NCBI RefSeq assembly: GCF_040412425.1
Contig: NC_089767.1
Span: 42,667,009 to 42,731,008, forward strand
Direction of reading: 5' to 3'
DNA length: 64,000 nt
DNA from: Macrobrachium rosenbergii
Lineage: Eukaryota > Arthropoda > Malacostraca > Decapoda > Palaemonidae
The translations under genes were made by a program, and so were the position numbers. Below are positions 1 through 11,304 of the stretch, in pieces. Within the stretch, counting starts at the first letter, position 1. Every line of letters starts with the position of its first letter. The notes below the pieces were generated by a model, which did not search any database, was not told the DNA's origin, and saw nothing but the letters and a program-made list of their open reading frames with translations.

Positions 1-303
1 GAGTAAGTGGCGAGGGGGAAAGAACGCAGCCTTGTTCAACCCCACCGTACTAATGAGAATCAAACGGGCGCGCCCTGGCAGCCCTACACCTTTTGAGAGA
101 GAGGAAAAAAGGCCTTATATATATATATATATAGCGTCCGCCTTGCATTATCCAAAGAAAAATAGTGTAGCAGTTTGTTATCTCCCCCATTTTTTTTTTA
201 ACCTTTGTGCTGACTTCATCATCATCGCCGGGTTGATATGTAGAGAGCGCAAATCATTACCGGCCGCCGGGTTTGTTAAAGAAGAGTGAGTGAGGTGGTG
301 GTT

Positions 304-354
304 CTCCTCCTCCTCCTCCTCCTCCTCCTCCTTCCTCTCATTATTATTATTATT
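304..354. repeat. (TCC)n then (ATT)n microsatellite
   Basis: A run of about nine TCC triplets is followed after a short linker by about four ATT triplets. The flanks (1-300 and 355-520) are unique, somewhat GC-richer DNA with no gene I recognise. An (AT)n run of about ten units lies at 115-134. Confidence 0.85.
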
Positions 355-522
355 GCGTAAGGACGAGATCATCCCCACCTGAATGGACGGATGAGATAAT
401 GTAAGACTTTCCGTCTCCACGTCTTATTTTCGTCATTAGTGTTCTTCGTGTTGTCGCGGGTTTAGTCGAGGGAAAGGAAATGGGATTCAATTCCGCTAAC
501 GACAATCTCTCTATCTATTTAC

Positions 523-524
<2 letters not shown>

Positions 525-565
<41 letters not shown>

Positions 566-599
566 AATATATTGAATAAATACACATATATATACTATA

Positions 600-638
<39 letters not shown>
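525..638. repeat. Two (AT)n arrays
   Basis: Alternating TA runs at 525-562 and 602-638, separated by AT-rich degenerate sequence. They lie on the 3' side of the minus-strand SINE at 671-770, so they are plausibly its expanded tail. Confidence 0.85.
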
Positions 639-644
<6 letters not shown>

Positions 645-670
645 TACTGTATATATATATGCACGTATGC

Positions 671-766
671 AATAAATTTCTGACTCACATCAGGATCAGA
701 CCCAGGTCTTTCAACTGAAAGACAAGACCGCTTCCAAGCAAGCCACGCGTGATTGTGTGTTGATTA

Positions 767-770
<4 letters not shown>
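671..770 (-). mobile_element. tRNA-derived SINE (family D), copy 1
   Basis: On the minus strand the segment reads like a tRNA-derived SINE. An A-box-like TGGCTTGCTTGG lies at 734-745 and a B-box-like GGTCTGATCC at 693-702, about 30 bases apart, which is normal for a tRNA-type Pol III promoter. The 3' part ends GAGTCAGAAATTTATT and runs into AT-rich simple sequence. Three more copies in the window (835, 43387, 51140) share the motif GAGTCAGAAATTTAT or a close variant. Confidence 0.65.

Positions 771-772
<2 letters not shown>

Positions 773-822
<50 letters not shown>
773..822. repeat. (AT)n array
   Basis: About 25 AT units directly on the 3' side of the minus-strand SINE fragment at 835-903. 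Confidence 0.95.
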
Positions 823-825
<3 letters not shown>

Positions 826-834
826 AATATAAAT

Positions 835-903
835 ATATAAATTTCTGACTCACATCAGGATCAGAACCCAGGTCTTTCAAGGAGGCTGCCCACTAGGTCG
901 TTT
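835..903 (-). mobile_element. SINE family D, copy 2 (truncated)
   Basis: This repeats the 3' two thirds of the 671-770 copy, including the GAGTCAGAAATTTATA end and the TGAAAGACCTGGG segment. It then diverges or truncates into the GGCAGCCTCC region. A (CA)n/(TG)n inverted simple repeat at 904-953 follows. Confidence 0.6.
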
Positions 904-953
904 ACACACACACACACACACACATATATATACATGTATGTGTGTGTGTGTAC
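904..953. repeat. (CA)n ... (TG)n simple repeat able to fold back
   Basis: About ten CA units, a short TATATACATGTA core, then about six TG units. The two halves are complementary and could form a hairpin. Confidence 0.8.
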
Positions 954-1088
954 GTTTTTGCTTCAGTAGAATTCCACGCAAACTCTTCACATAATGCGCT
1001 ATGCAGATCATGTGGCCGAAGTTCCCACTTCTTTCATTAAACACCTAAGTTACCTCTCTCACAGTGTTCAACTACGCTGGCGGGCATT

Positions 1089-1452
1089 CTGCCCTAAAAT
1101 GGAAGACTGCAGTATCTGCAAAAGTACAACACTGAGTAAAATGGTAGATACTGCAGTTTTCCCTTGCCTTACTACTGATTTTGCAGATACTGCAAATGGG
1201 ATCCCTAAATATAGTATTGAAGAATCATTCTGAAACTGCAGTAACTTGTGTATTGGTGTTTCACGTGCCCAATAGGTGGCATATCTCAATTTCGAAAAAT
1301 CTGCAGATACTGCAAATGGGACCCCCCTAAATAAAGCACTGAAGAATCATTCTGAAACTGCAGTAACTTCCGTATTGGTGTTTCACGAGCCCAGTAGGTG
1401 GCATATCTCAGTTTCGAAAATTTTGCAGATACTGCAGTGTTGTATAGGGCAG
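1089..1452 (+). mobile_element. Element B copy 1, TIR element with two internal units
   Basis: The left end CTGCCCTAAAATGGAAGACT and the right end ...TGTATAGGGCAG are inverted copies; the right end is diverged here. Between them are two tandem units of about 120 bp, each beginning near GCAGATACTGCAAATGGGA and ending with CATATCTCAATTTCGAAAA. No transposase frame is present, so this is a non-autonomous element. No clear target-site duplication is visible. Confidence 0.75.
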
Positions 1453-1960
1453 TACAGAACAGTGGAAAAAACACGCATATGAAACATTAGACAGCAACGC
1501 CTTAACGGTGGAATGTTGACCAACCTTTATATAATACTTTTGGATTAATTGTATAACCAGTAAACAACATTCTTCTGGAGCAATTCAAAAGCGGCGTCTC
1601 ACGTACAGAGGTTTATCTTCCTTGCAAGACCTTTTCCCCAACACAGGACCAATTTATCAAGACTCCCTTTTGCCTTTCTAGACTTATGAATGGAACTTTA
1701 TTTCTAATTCATGCCTGGAGGGCCCCTCATTTTCCACAAAAGCTTCGCTTCGTTTGTCGTAAATTACAGCGTTCTGAAAGGATCACTGATCCATTAAAGC
1801 AGCGGATTCTCTATTCAGCGGCGCTGTGACGGATGTAGTATAAGAAATATAGTCAATATGAGGTAGAATACAGTCAAGGCTTAATTAGGTATACTGTCAC
1901 ATAAAACGAATATATGTGGTATCACTGATTGTGACAAAATAAAAATATTCTCATACCTAA
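1453..1960. other. Unassigned unique sequence
   Basis: I see no gene, RNA or repeat family in this stretch. It has mixed composition, with neither coding frames nor simple repeats of note. Confidence 0.5.
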
Positions 1961-1971
1961 CAATCGTGTAT

Positions 1972-2028
1972 GTATATATATATATGTGTGTATACATAAT
2001 ACATATTACATATATATATAAAACATAC

Positions 2029-2080
<52 letters not shown>

Positions 2081-2082
2081 TA
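1972..2082. repeat. Imperfect (AT)n/(GTAT) array
   Basis: AT-rich low-complexity tract with a clean (AT)n core at about 2034-2072. It gives rise to a spurious IYIY reading frame on the minus strand. Confidence 0.85.
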
Positions 2083-2202
2083 TACATACAAAACTTTTGT
2101 AACTTCGTATCTGTTGGGTGAGATGGACTGAAAGGGTGAGAAATGTGAACCTACAAAGTAGTGAAAAACGTTTCGTTGATAAAACGTTAGATTAATGTTT
2201 CG

Positions 2203-2373
2203 AGGTGGTCAGGTCATGTGGAGAGAACGGAAGATAAAAGGTTCCAGATCAGACTGTATGATCAGATACTGCTGAGAGGAAAGAGAAGTTCTGGAACGTT
2301 CAGTATACACGGAGAGGAAGATTTAACAGAACGGAAGAACCTAAATATCCATGAAGCGAGAAACTTGAAATAA
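2203..2373 (+). pseudogene. LINE reverse transcriptase C-terminal tail, fragment
   Basis: An open frame of 56 codons ending in TAA at 2371-2373 begins RWSGHVERTEDKRF and ends LTERKNLNIHEARNL. This matches the well-known C-terminal tail of a class of non-LTR retrotransposon ORF2 proteins (RWxGHVERM..., then GRP-type basic residues, then a RGLNIxEA segment). The upstream frame has a stop at 2188, so only the tail survives. The sequence to about 2455 may be the old 3' untranslated end. It is a dead fragment. The assignment rests on motif recognition; a protein search with these residues would settle it. The reverse transcriptase core of a similar type occurs at 48590-48950. Confidence 0.6.
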
Positions 2374-2454
2374 AAGATTTGAAAATGATGCAGCAGACGC
2401 TTTCTGCAAACGGAGTTAATCCTTGATTCCCCAACCAGAGGAAACGGCTTATTG

Positions 2455-2640
2455 GTGTGTATGTGTGTGTGTGTTTGTGTGTTGGTGCATAAGAGTATGT
2501 TAATTGTAGTAAACAATCAGAATATAAATAAATGAACTGAAATACGTTTATACATATGAATAAATTCAAAGCATTTGTCATTACTATTTCACAAAATATT
2601 CAAAACGTTGTTTACAAGTATTATAGCAATTAAAAAAAAA
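2455..2640. other. (GT)n remnant and AT-rich unique DNA
   Basis: A short TG-rich stretch at 2455-2483, then AT-rich sequence with no recognised feature, up to an A-run that precedes element A copy 1. Confidence 0.5.
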
Positions 2641-3160
2641 AAGTTAAAAATGCGCCTAAGTTTCTTCGGCGCAATCGAGTTTTCTTTACAGCGTATAATC
2701 AAGGCCACTGAAAATAGATCTATCTTTCGGTGGTCTCGGTATAATGCCGTATGAGCCGCGGCCCATGAGACTTTAACCACGGCCCAACGGTGGCCTGTCC
2801 TGTATCGTTGCCAGACGCACGATTATGGCTAATTTTAACCTTAAATAGAATAAAAACTACTGAGGCTAGGGGGCTGCAATTTGGTATGATTGATGATTGG
2901 AGGGTGGATGATCAACATACCAAATTGCAGCCCTCTAGCCTCAGTAATTTTTATTTTATTTAAGGTTAAAGTTAGCCATAATCGTGCTTCTGGCAACGAT
3001 ATAGGACAGGCCACCACCTGGCCGAAGTTAAGGTTTCATGGGCAGCGGCTGATACAGCATTATACCGAGGCCATCGAAAGATAGATCTATCTTCGGTGGC
3101 CTTGATTATACGCTATAGCGGCTGTACAGAAAACTCGACTGCGCCGAGAGCAAGGACGCT
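2641..3160. mobile_element. Element A copy 1, snap-back (left-left inverted) form
   Basis: From 2641 the sequence follows element A normally on the plus strand: GCGCC-type hairpin, CCACTGAAA hairpin, GCGGCCCATG region and left arm of the central hairpin. After the central inverted repeat (about 2850-2950) it does not continue into the right half. It returns through the left half in reverse complement, ending near the GAAAACTCGACTGCGCC block at about 3150. The result is an imperfect inverted repeat of about 510 bp. The right-terminal hairpin and the GTGCGGAC segment of normal copies are absent. Confidence 0.85.
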
Positions 3161-3277
3161 GAATGAATTCAATTTCAGTCGTACTTACACAAACCAATAT
3201 CAGGTTACAGAAAGAACAGGGGTAGACATTTTAACATTTTAACTAGTGCCACCTTAACTGTGCAACTTTAGAGCACA

Positions 3278-3279
<2 letters not shown>

Positions 3280-3332
<53 letters not shown>
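3280..3332. repeat. (GA)n array
   Basis: About 26 GA units. The flanks at 3161-3279 and 3333-3640 are unique with nothing recognised. Confidence 0.95.
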
Positions 3333-3334
<2 letters not shown>

Positions 3335-3647
3335 CAATGATCCTATTTATTCAAATAAAATCCTGGGGGCTCATCACAGAAATTATATTTTTCGTGACGG
3401 TTCATTTGTGCTAGTAAACGGAATTCAAGCTGCTCACCCATTTTCAAAGGGGAGTAATTAAATACACGTTACAGACGAAATACACGGCACTGGCTTATTA
3501 GAGCACTCCGTATTATCATAAAAATTAAAACCTTTAATTAACGTGATTCAACTTTTACCTCGGCTAACGACGACGAATTCATATGGAGGGACATTACTCT
3601 ACTGCACATACCCCGGGTTGTACAAAGGTTCAGATCAATAAAATAAA

Positions 3648-3917
3648 AGTTAAAATTGCGCCGAAGTTTCTTCGGCGCAATCGAGCTTTCTGTACAGCCG
3701 CTAACAGCGTATAATCAAGGCCACCGAAAACAGATCTATCCTTCTGTGGTCTCGGTATAATGCTGTATGAGCCACACCCATGAAACTTTAACCGCTGCCA
3801 GAAGCAAGATTATGGCTAACTTTAACCTTAAATAAAATGAAAACTACTGAGGCTAGAGGGCTGCAATTTGGTATGTTTGATGATTGGGTAGTGGATAATC
3901 AACATGCCAATTTGCAT
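3648..3917 (+). mobile_element. Element A copy 2 (3'-truncated, internal deletion)
   Basis: Starts with the TTGCGCCGAAG/CTTCGGCGC hairpin and retains the ACCGAAA hairpin (one arm mutated). It lacks about 35 bp around the usual ACGGCCCGGTGGTGGCC segment and stops within the right arm of the central hairpin. Unique sequence of no recognised type follows to 4090. Confidence 0.85.
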
Positions 3918-4093
3918 ACCTATAGCTCCCTAACTTTCCTCCAAAACCACTTCCACAGGCGTTCTCAAACCTTCCACTCTTGCATCAGTCATCTCTGCCT
4001 CTCTGCTGTCTTCCAAATTCAACAAATCCTCAGATAGCATTTCTCCACTCAAATCTTTTTTCATTCCAGTGATTAATTTTATTAAGACAATGG

Positions 4094-4094
4094 A

Positions 4095-4163
<69 letters not shown>

Positions 4164-4183
4164 TTATTATTATTATTATTAAT
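4094..4183. repeat. (ATT)n array, LINE 3' tail
   Basis: About 28 ATT units, one interrupted. On the minus strand this is (AAT)n directly after the LINE F 3' end, so it reads as the element's terminal simple-repeat tail. Confidence 0.9.
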
Positions 4184-4800
4184 CAGAAGATGAGGCCTAT
4201 TCATATGGAACAAGTCCACCAAAGGGGCCCCTGAGTTGAAATTCAAGCTTCCAAAGAACATGGTATTCATTAGGCAGAAGTAAGAGGAGATATAGGGAAA
4301 TATAGAAAGAAGAGATCCCACTCACTTATTAAAAAAAGAAAAAAAAAATATATATATATAAATAAATTAACAGACAAAAATATATTGAAATGCAAGGAGA
4401 ACAGTATTAGGGTCGCAATGCATCGCACCTTCGCTTGAACTTCTGAAGTTCCAATTTCACGACATCCTCTGAAGGGAGGCTGTACCACAGTCCAACGGTG
4501 TGAGGAGGAATAAAGGACCTCTGGAACTTTGGAAAAGTTCTATAGCGAGGCAAAACATTTACTGCATATTGGTGCTTCCGCCGTTGACCGAATCTAGTTG
4601 ATCTCGGCAGGAAAAGGGAGATCTGGAATCAATTGTATAATTAGAGATGGTCAATACAGCAACGGCCATATTCCCGTAGAGTGTACATTCTATAAGTCTT
4701 GCTTTACTTCCTCTTAAAGCAGAACAATCGGCGTGGCCATCGTGCTTCCAACCTGGAACACAGATGCATCGCTGGGCATAGGGACCGATCAAATTGAACT
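4184..4800 (-). pseudogene. LINE F copy 1: reverse transcriptase C-terminus and 3' UTR
   Basis: On the minus strand an open frame reads HQYAVNVLPRYRT, then FQRSFIPPHTVGLWYSLPSE, then LELQKFKRRCDALRP and a stop at 4407-4409. The pattern RTxxFQRSFxPxTVxLWNSLP...LxxFKRR is the conserved C-terminal segment after the reverse transcriptase domain in CR1/jockey-like non-LTR elements (known family pattern; assignment by memory). The segment upstream (4560-4800) keeps recognisable pieces such as MAVAVLTISNY but is frameshifted. After the stop come about 220 bp of 3' UTR ending in GAATAGGCCTCATCTTCTGA and the (AAT)n tail. Strongly 5' truncated, as is usual for LINE copies. The same segment recurs at 44734-45475. 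Confidence 0.7.
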
Positions 4801-4907
4801 ATGTTCTATAAAGTGAGCTAGATAATACGTACGTAAACTTCCTAAAACAAAAAGAAATTCAAAGGATTACCAATACGAAACTGTAATGTAAGTAAAAGAC
4901 TATTGAG

Positions 4908-4975
4908 CAGTGGTTCTCAGCCTTTACAAAATGACTGTAGGAGTTTTATGAAAGAAAATTTACGATGTACATTAT
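4908..4975 (+). mobile_element. hAT-like terminal fragment
   Basis: The 5' end CAGTGGTTCTCAGCC matches the classic terminal inverted repeat of hAT-superfamily (Charlie-type) elements. The partner end was not found before the (AT)n array at 5033, so this is at best a solo end. Confidence 0.4.
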
Positions 4976-5030
4976 TTATGCATATAAAAACATATCTGAA
5001 TACATGTTTTGAACCATATCCTTTATATAC

Positions 5031-5032
<2 letters not shown>

Positions 5033-5119
<87 letters not shown>
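5033..5119. repeat. (AT)n array
   Basis: About 42 AT units on the left flank of the palindromic element at 5160-5363. Confidence 0.95.
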
Positions 5120-5122
<3 letters not shown>

Positions 5123-5159
5123 TATAATCACTTTTGTACGTGATTCATTTATCACACAT

Positions 5160-5363
5160 TACCACAGGTGAAAACTAAGAGACAGGGTGGTTTAGGTCTG
5201 ACCGGTTTCGACTTTATTTCCAAGCCATTGACGAGGGACTTGATACAGTAATGTTCCTGTAGTATACATATTTGTGACTTCTAATACTCTGTATCAGTCC
5301 TTCGTCAATGGCTTGAAAATAAAGTCGAAACCAATCAGGACCTCTTAATTTTTACCTGTGGTA
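5160..5363. mobile_element. Palindromic element E (about 75-89 bp arms)
   Basis: Left arm 5160-5248 and right arm 5289-5363 are imperfect inverted copies. Both contain the block TTTCGACTTTATTT (or its complement), then CAAGCCATTGACGA, and end ACCACAGGTGAAAA. A 40 bp unique loop separates them. (AT)n arrays flank the element on both sides. No coding capacity. The family is not identified; the GTCGAAACC block is reminiscent of Penelope-like repeat ends, which is only an inference. Confidence 0.7.
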
Positions 5364-5368
5364 ATCTG

Positions 5369-5483
<115 letters not shown>

Positions 5484-5759
5484 CATACCCCGACACAACA
5501 GGTGCGCAAGACAGTGATGTAAAGTTCTTTCTTTGAAGGAAAAAGGATTTTATTTTTTTAATCATTAGGCGCTAATGAGTTAGGTTATGAGTTAGGTTCT
5601 GCACCTACCCTTCGTAATAGCTATTTTCTCCTCGTTGTAAATCACCCGGAATCACCGTAAAGTTACGCTTAAGAACAGAGAGGGTAGGAAAGCAACACGG
5701 GGTACAGGCCAGGAACAGAATTTAACAGCTTTCATTTTTTTTCCTCCCGCTGAGAGAGA

Positions 5760-6575
5760 TTTTACACGGGGAAAAATACGATAGTATTTTACACGGGTGG
5801 AAAATACGATAGTATTTTACACGGGGGAAATACGATGGTATTTTACATTGGAAAAATACGCCAGTATTTTACACGGGGGATAATACGATAGTATTTTACT
5901 CAGGAAAAAAATACGATAGTATTTTACATGGGAAAAATACGATGGCATTTTACATAGCGGAAAAATACGATAGTATTTTGCATGGGATAAAATACGATAG
6001 TATTTTACGCGGGGAAAAATACGATAGTATTTAACACGGAAAAAATACGGTATTATTTTACAGAGGGAAAAATACGATATTCTTACACGGTGGAAAATCC
6101 GATAGTGCTTCACTCGGAGAAAAAATACGGTAGTATTTTACATGGGAAAAAATACCATAGTATTTTACATGGGAGGAAAAATACTTTAGTATTTTACATG
6201 GGAGGAAAAATACTTTAGTATTTTACACGGGGGAAAATACGAGAGTATTTTACATTGAAAAAAACACGATAGTATTTTACACTGAAAAAAATACGATAGT
6301 ATTCTACACGGAAAAAATACGATAGTATTTTACACGGGGAAAAATACGATAGTGTTTTACACGGGGGAAAAATACGATAGTATTTAACACGGGGAAAATA
6401 CGATAGTATTTTACACGGAAAAAATACGATAGTAATACTACACGGGGAAAAAATACGACAGTATTTTACGCGGAGAAAAAATACGATAGTATTTTACATG
6501 GGGAAAAAATACGACAGTATTTCACACTGGAAAAAAACACGACAGTATTTTAAATTGGAAAAAAAATACGAGATT
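5760..6575. repeat. Minisatellite, about 27 bp unit, about 30 copies
   Basis: Units vary around TTTTACACGGGGAAAAATAC followed by GATAGTA. The sequence AATACGATAGTATT, present in most units, is an imperfect palindrome, and GTATTTT/AAAATAC in each unit are also complementary, so both strands can form serial hairpins. The frames YYRIFPRVK and similar are translations of the repeat, not genes. Confidence 0.95.
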
Positions 6576-6885
<310 letters not shown>

Positions 6886-7610
6886 ATCTTATCAATTATC
6901 AATAATTGTTTCAAGGGCAAGAGGACAATCTTTCATGTGTACATAAAAATATGCAAAAATGGCTGGCGTTCGTTTAATCCAATCAACAGACACAAAGAAC
7001 CAAAAAACACAAAGACAAAAAACATAAAAAGCTATTAATCCCCTTGGCGGACATGGCAAGAATAATTCCATAACGAAATAAAAATCCATTCTTTGCAATT
7101 CTTCGAAAACCTTGGAAAGATTTTTTTACAAAAAAATTTTTCTTGCTTTTTTTTGGCATTTTTTTTCTTTAAACTGAAAGTGACCCTGTTATTTAAGGAA
7201 TCTCTTCAGAAGACCTGTAACCCTGTAAGCACGCCATTGGGCGCACAATGGCTACAGCCATAATGAGTTCAAACTTATTCCTGTAAAACTGAAACCTCAG
7301 GTATAATAAGATTTACTTTCAACTGAAGCTTCCTAGAAATGGCCCCCACCTTCCCAAGGCCTGGAGACACGTTCCTCATCATTTTTTAAAAATTGTTCTT
7401 CAACGTTAGTCCAAATAACAGTTCCAATAAACGCAAGGAAAGAATGATTCGAGCTTACTACTAAACTTCAGTTTTTTTTTACTTCTGTATAAAAAATCAA
7501 CTTTTCTTAAAAAAAAAAATACTGCGGTTTCAATAAAGTGTTCTTTATATCTTGATTAAAATGTTTAACAAACTCCCTCTATCTTTGATCTCATATCTCT
7601 GATACACATA
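6886..7610. other. Unassigned AT-rich sequence
   Basis: Contains homopolymer A and T runs (7127-7170, 7474-7520) and no recognised gene or repeat family. Confidence 0.5.
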
Positions 7611-7615
7611 CACAT

Positions 7616-7656
<41 letters not shown>

Positions 7657-7677
7657 CATATACATATACAATATACA

Positions 7678-7747
<70 letters not shown>

Positions 7748-7759
7748 TGTATATATATA

Positions 7760-7833
<74 letters not shown>
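7611..7833. repeat. Compound (CA/AT)n-(AT)n-(GA)n array
   Basis: CATA-rich start, (AT)n at 7621-7650 and 7681-7745, then a GA array at 7764-7833 of about 35 units. The order AT then GA matches other compound arrays in the window. Confidence 0.95.
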
Positions 7834-7835
<2 letters not shown>

Positions 7836-7984
7836 TTCGTTAACGACTCAGTTCATAAATACGTATACATAAAATAACAGGAATCTACCTCAAGGTAGAG
7901 AACGAATTATAGATTTAAAGCAAAACAAAACCTGTAAAAAAGTTTAGGAACTGAAATATTCACGACTTCTAACTTGTAACAAAA

Positions 7985-8029
7985 AGAAGAAGAAGAAGAA
8001 GAAGAAGAAGAAGAAGAAGAAGAAGAAGA
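7985..8029. repeat. (GAA)n array
   Basis: About fifteen AGA triplets, followed by two GAT triplets. Confidence 0.95.
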
Positions 8030-8084
8030 TGATGAGCAGTTGTGTCTATTTATAACTTCGTACTCAGCTGTTCACTCGAGGTCA

Positions 8085-8168
<84 letters not shown>

Positions 8169-8195
8169 TACATACATACATACATACATACATAC
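8085..8195. repeat. (AT)n then (CATA)n array
   Basis: About 38 AT units followed by about seven CATA units. A separate (CA)n array of about 15 units lies at 8431-8461. Confidence 0.95.
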
Positions 8196-8429
8196 ACACA
8201 TATACAATATATTGTGTGTGTATATTTTATCATTTGTTCTCATCAGTAACTCCATTTCAAAAAATTACAACGCTAAAACCGACATATCTCTGATGCCGTG
8301 TGATGTTCAAGGCAGATTTATGCATCTGGTATTGTTGAAATTCCGGTTTTGGGAAATGATATTCCGCTCGTGCTTTGAGACAACATAATTTGCCGTGGTC
8401 ACGTACACATGCACTCACGAATCCCGAAG

Positions 8430-8464
<35 letters not shown>

Positions 8465-8514
8465 TACTTGTTATGGATCACTTATCCTTGTGGAAGTCTG
8501 TGGCGACGTTTGTA

Positions 8515-9060
8515 ATTTTAGAGGATTAACGAGTAATCGCTATCTTTTAATTATGGAGGATTGATGAGTAATTGCTGTCTTTTAATGATGAAGGATTAAT
8601 GACTCATTACTATCATTTAATTATAAATGATTAATGAGTAATTACTATCTTTTAATTATAGAGGATTAATGAATGATTGCTGTCTTTTAATTAGAGAGGA
8701 TTAATGAGAAATCGCTATAATTTAATTATAGATTAATGAGTGATTTCCATCATTTAATTATAGAGGATGAATGAGTAATTTCTATCATTTAATTGCAGAG
8801 GATTAATGAAAAATCGACATCTTTTGATTATAGAGGACTGAATGATTGCTATCTTTTAATTACAGAGGATTAATGAGTAATTGCTGTCTTCATTATAAAG
8901 GATTAATGAGTAATTACTATCTTCTGATTAAAGAGGATTGAATAAATGCTATCTTTTAATTACAGACCATTAATGAGTAATTACTGTCTCTTAATCCCAG
9001 AAGATTAACGAGAAATCGATATCATTTGACTATAAAGGATTAATGAGTAATTCCTCGTTC
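8515..9060. repeat. Minisatellite, about 36 bp unit, about 15 copies
   Basis: Units vary around GAGGATTAATGAGTAATTGC then TATCTTTTAATTATA. Divergence between units is moderate, with insertions and deletions of a few bases. Each unit has several TAAT/ATTA cores. Confidence 0.9.
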
Positions 9061-10020
9061 CAATCACAAATCCCAGAGAATCGCCTTCAAGTCTTCTCAC
9101 TGGAGGGCAAGAAGAGACATCATTGGATGCTCGTTGGGAGAGGAGCAGTCATCACTCCCTCGGGTGCGATGTGCATACATCACTGATGTTTTCAAGATGA
9201 GGACATCAGTCACTGTTGATGTACGTTTACGGGTGTGAGGCGGTCTTTAAATTTCAGATTTTAAAAAAAATTCATATTTATATGAGTTTTTCTGTATTGA
9301 ATTATAGTTTTCAGTACAAATGGATATCTTTTTAGATTCATATTAACATGATTTTTAAAAATATATGGAAAAATGCATATGTTTCCACACTAGAACACAT
9401 GCACAAATTAAATACATTTACTCTAGTTCCCATCTACACAATAAAAACATAAATAAATAAAATTGAGTAAGGATAAAAATCAGTATAACTTATGATTTTT
9501 AAAATTCGGATTTTTTTATATTAGCTGCTCCGAGGGGTTTTGTATTTTCATAAAAAGGTAGGTGACAGATAAACACAAGGAATGACTCATGGGTTTGGAA
9601 TAAAGTAAGTCTCATACAAATGTTTTCTGAGAATCAATGCTGATAATACATTGATTATAAAAAAAAATATTCATAAGCATATTTAGGAAACGCCGGAATA
9701 AAAGCTGGTGAAAGAGCCAATTGATAAAGGCAGGAAGAACACCAATGAGAAGGCTGGAGATATACCTGTTCATTATCTGGAAAAGATGAACGCAGAAAGA
9801 GAAGAGGGGTCTTCTATACTAGTAAAAATAGAATAGGTTTCTTTTGGTAAGAGAAACGATTGTCTTCAAATACAAGCAAGCTTGCAATGAAAGCGGAAAC
9901 TCACTACTATCTCCTATCAAGGCGAAAGCACATATCTTCAAATATACCACAGCTTTATATATTTGTTAATAGAAAGCATAATTGCAAAATTATATTACCC
10001 GCTGACAGAAAAGGAAAAGA
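9061..10020. other. Unassigned AT-rich sequence
   Basis: About 960 bp in which I see no gene, simple array or family found elsewhere in the window. A short frame at 9860-10102 is not recognisable and runs into the SINE tail. Confidence 0.5.
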
Positions 10021-10290
10021 TACATTATTATTATTTATTATTTCATTAGATGAAATCTATTCACAAGGAACAAGCACACCACCAAAGGGGCCACTGACTT
10101 GAAATTCTTCAAGCTTCCAAAGAATGTTGGTTTCAACCTCCCACCGCAGCACACCCCCTAACACTGCAGCAGTAACTCATCATGATACAGAGCCAGTCAT
10201 CTGTCATCGCCCTGGGGAAGACGCGAACTCGCGACATCCGAGTGGCATTTCAAGACACTAACCACTTTACCAGCGGACCAGCTACATATG
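10021..10290 (-). mobile_element. tRNA-derived SINE (family G) with a LINE F 3' tail
   Basis: On the minus strand the head (10288 down to about 10205) has an A-box-like TGGTAAAGTGGTTAG (10257-10271) and a B-box-like GAGTTCGCGTC (10220-10230), a tRNA-style promoter. After about 80 bp of body, the 3' part (10127 down to 10021) repeats the LINE F terminus: CTTTGGAAGCTTGAA, CAAGTCAGTGGCCCCTTTGG, a GCTTGTTCC...GAATAG block, and an AAT-rich tail. A head from tRNA joined to the tail of a LINE is the standard architecture of SINEs mobilised by a partner LINE. Confidence 0.65.
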
Positions 10291-10720
10291 CTGAGAAAAA
10301 TAATATCAGGAGGACATCATTCAATCAAGACATGAGGATAAAGTTAACTGCAATCTTTTCTAGATGAAGGAAACAAAGGAATATGAATCACCCTTGAAAA
10401 ACGGAAAAATGGCATACAATCTGTTCCTCGGGCCAAGACAGGCAATCACGAAACACCCAAGATGAAAGTCAGTTTCACAGCGAAAAAAAAAATGAAGAAG
10501 AAAATATACAAATCTGCCATTTAAAAAAAAAAAAGTAAAATTGGTGAACGCCAGACTTGTAAATACGGTATCTCAAAAAAAAAAAAATAAATAAATAAAA
10601 AAAAAGGTTCTGCAACGATCCCTACAAGAAAGGGAGACATATATCCGGTCCTTTAAAAAATATGGATGAACATTCGTTCCCTGGGGACAGTCTTTTACAA
10701 GAGGTACTTTCAACAGAAAT
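10291..10720. other. Unassigned sequence with poly(A) runs
   Basis: A-rich runs at 10482-10495, 10520-10535 and 10575-10605. No recognised feature. Confidence 0.5.
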
Positions 10721-10724
10721 GGAC

Positions 10725-11290
<566 letters not shown>

Positions 11291-11304
11291 AAAAAAAAAA
11301 AAAT

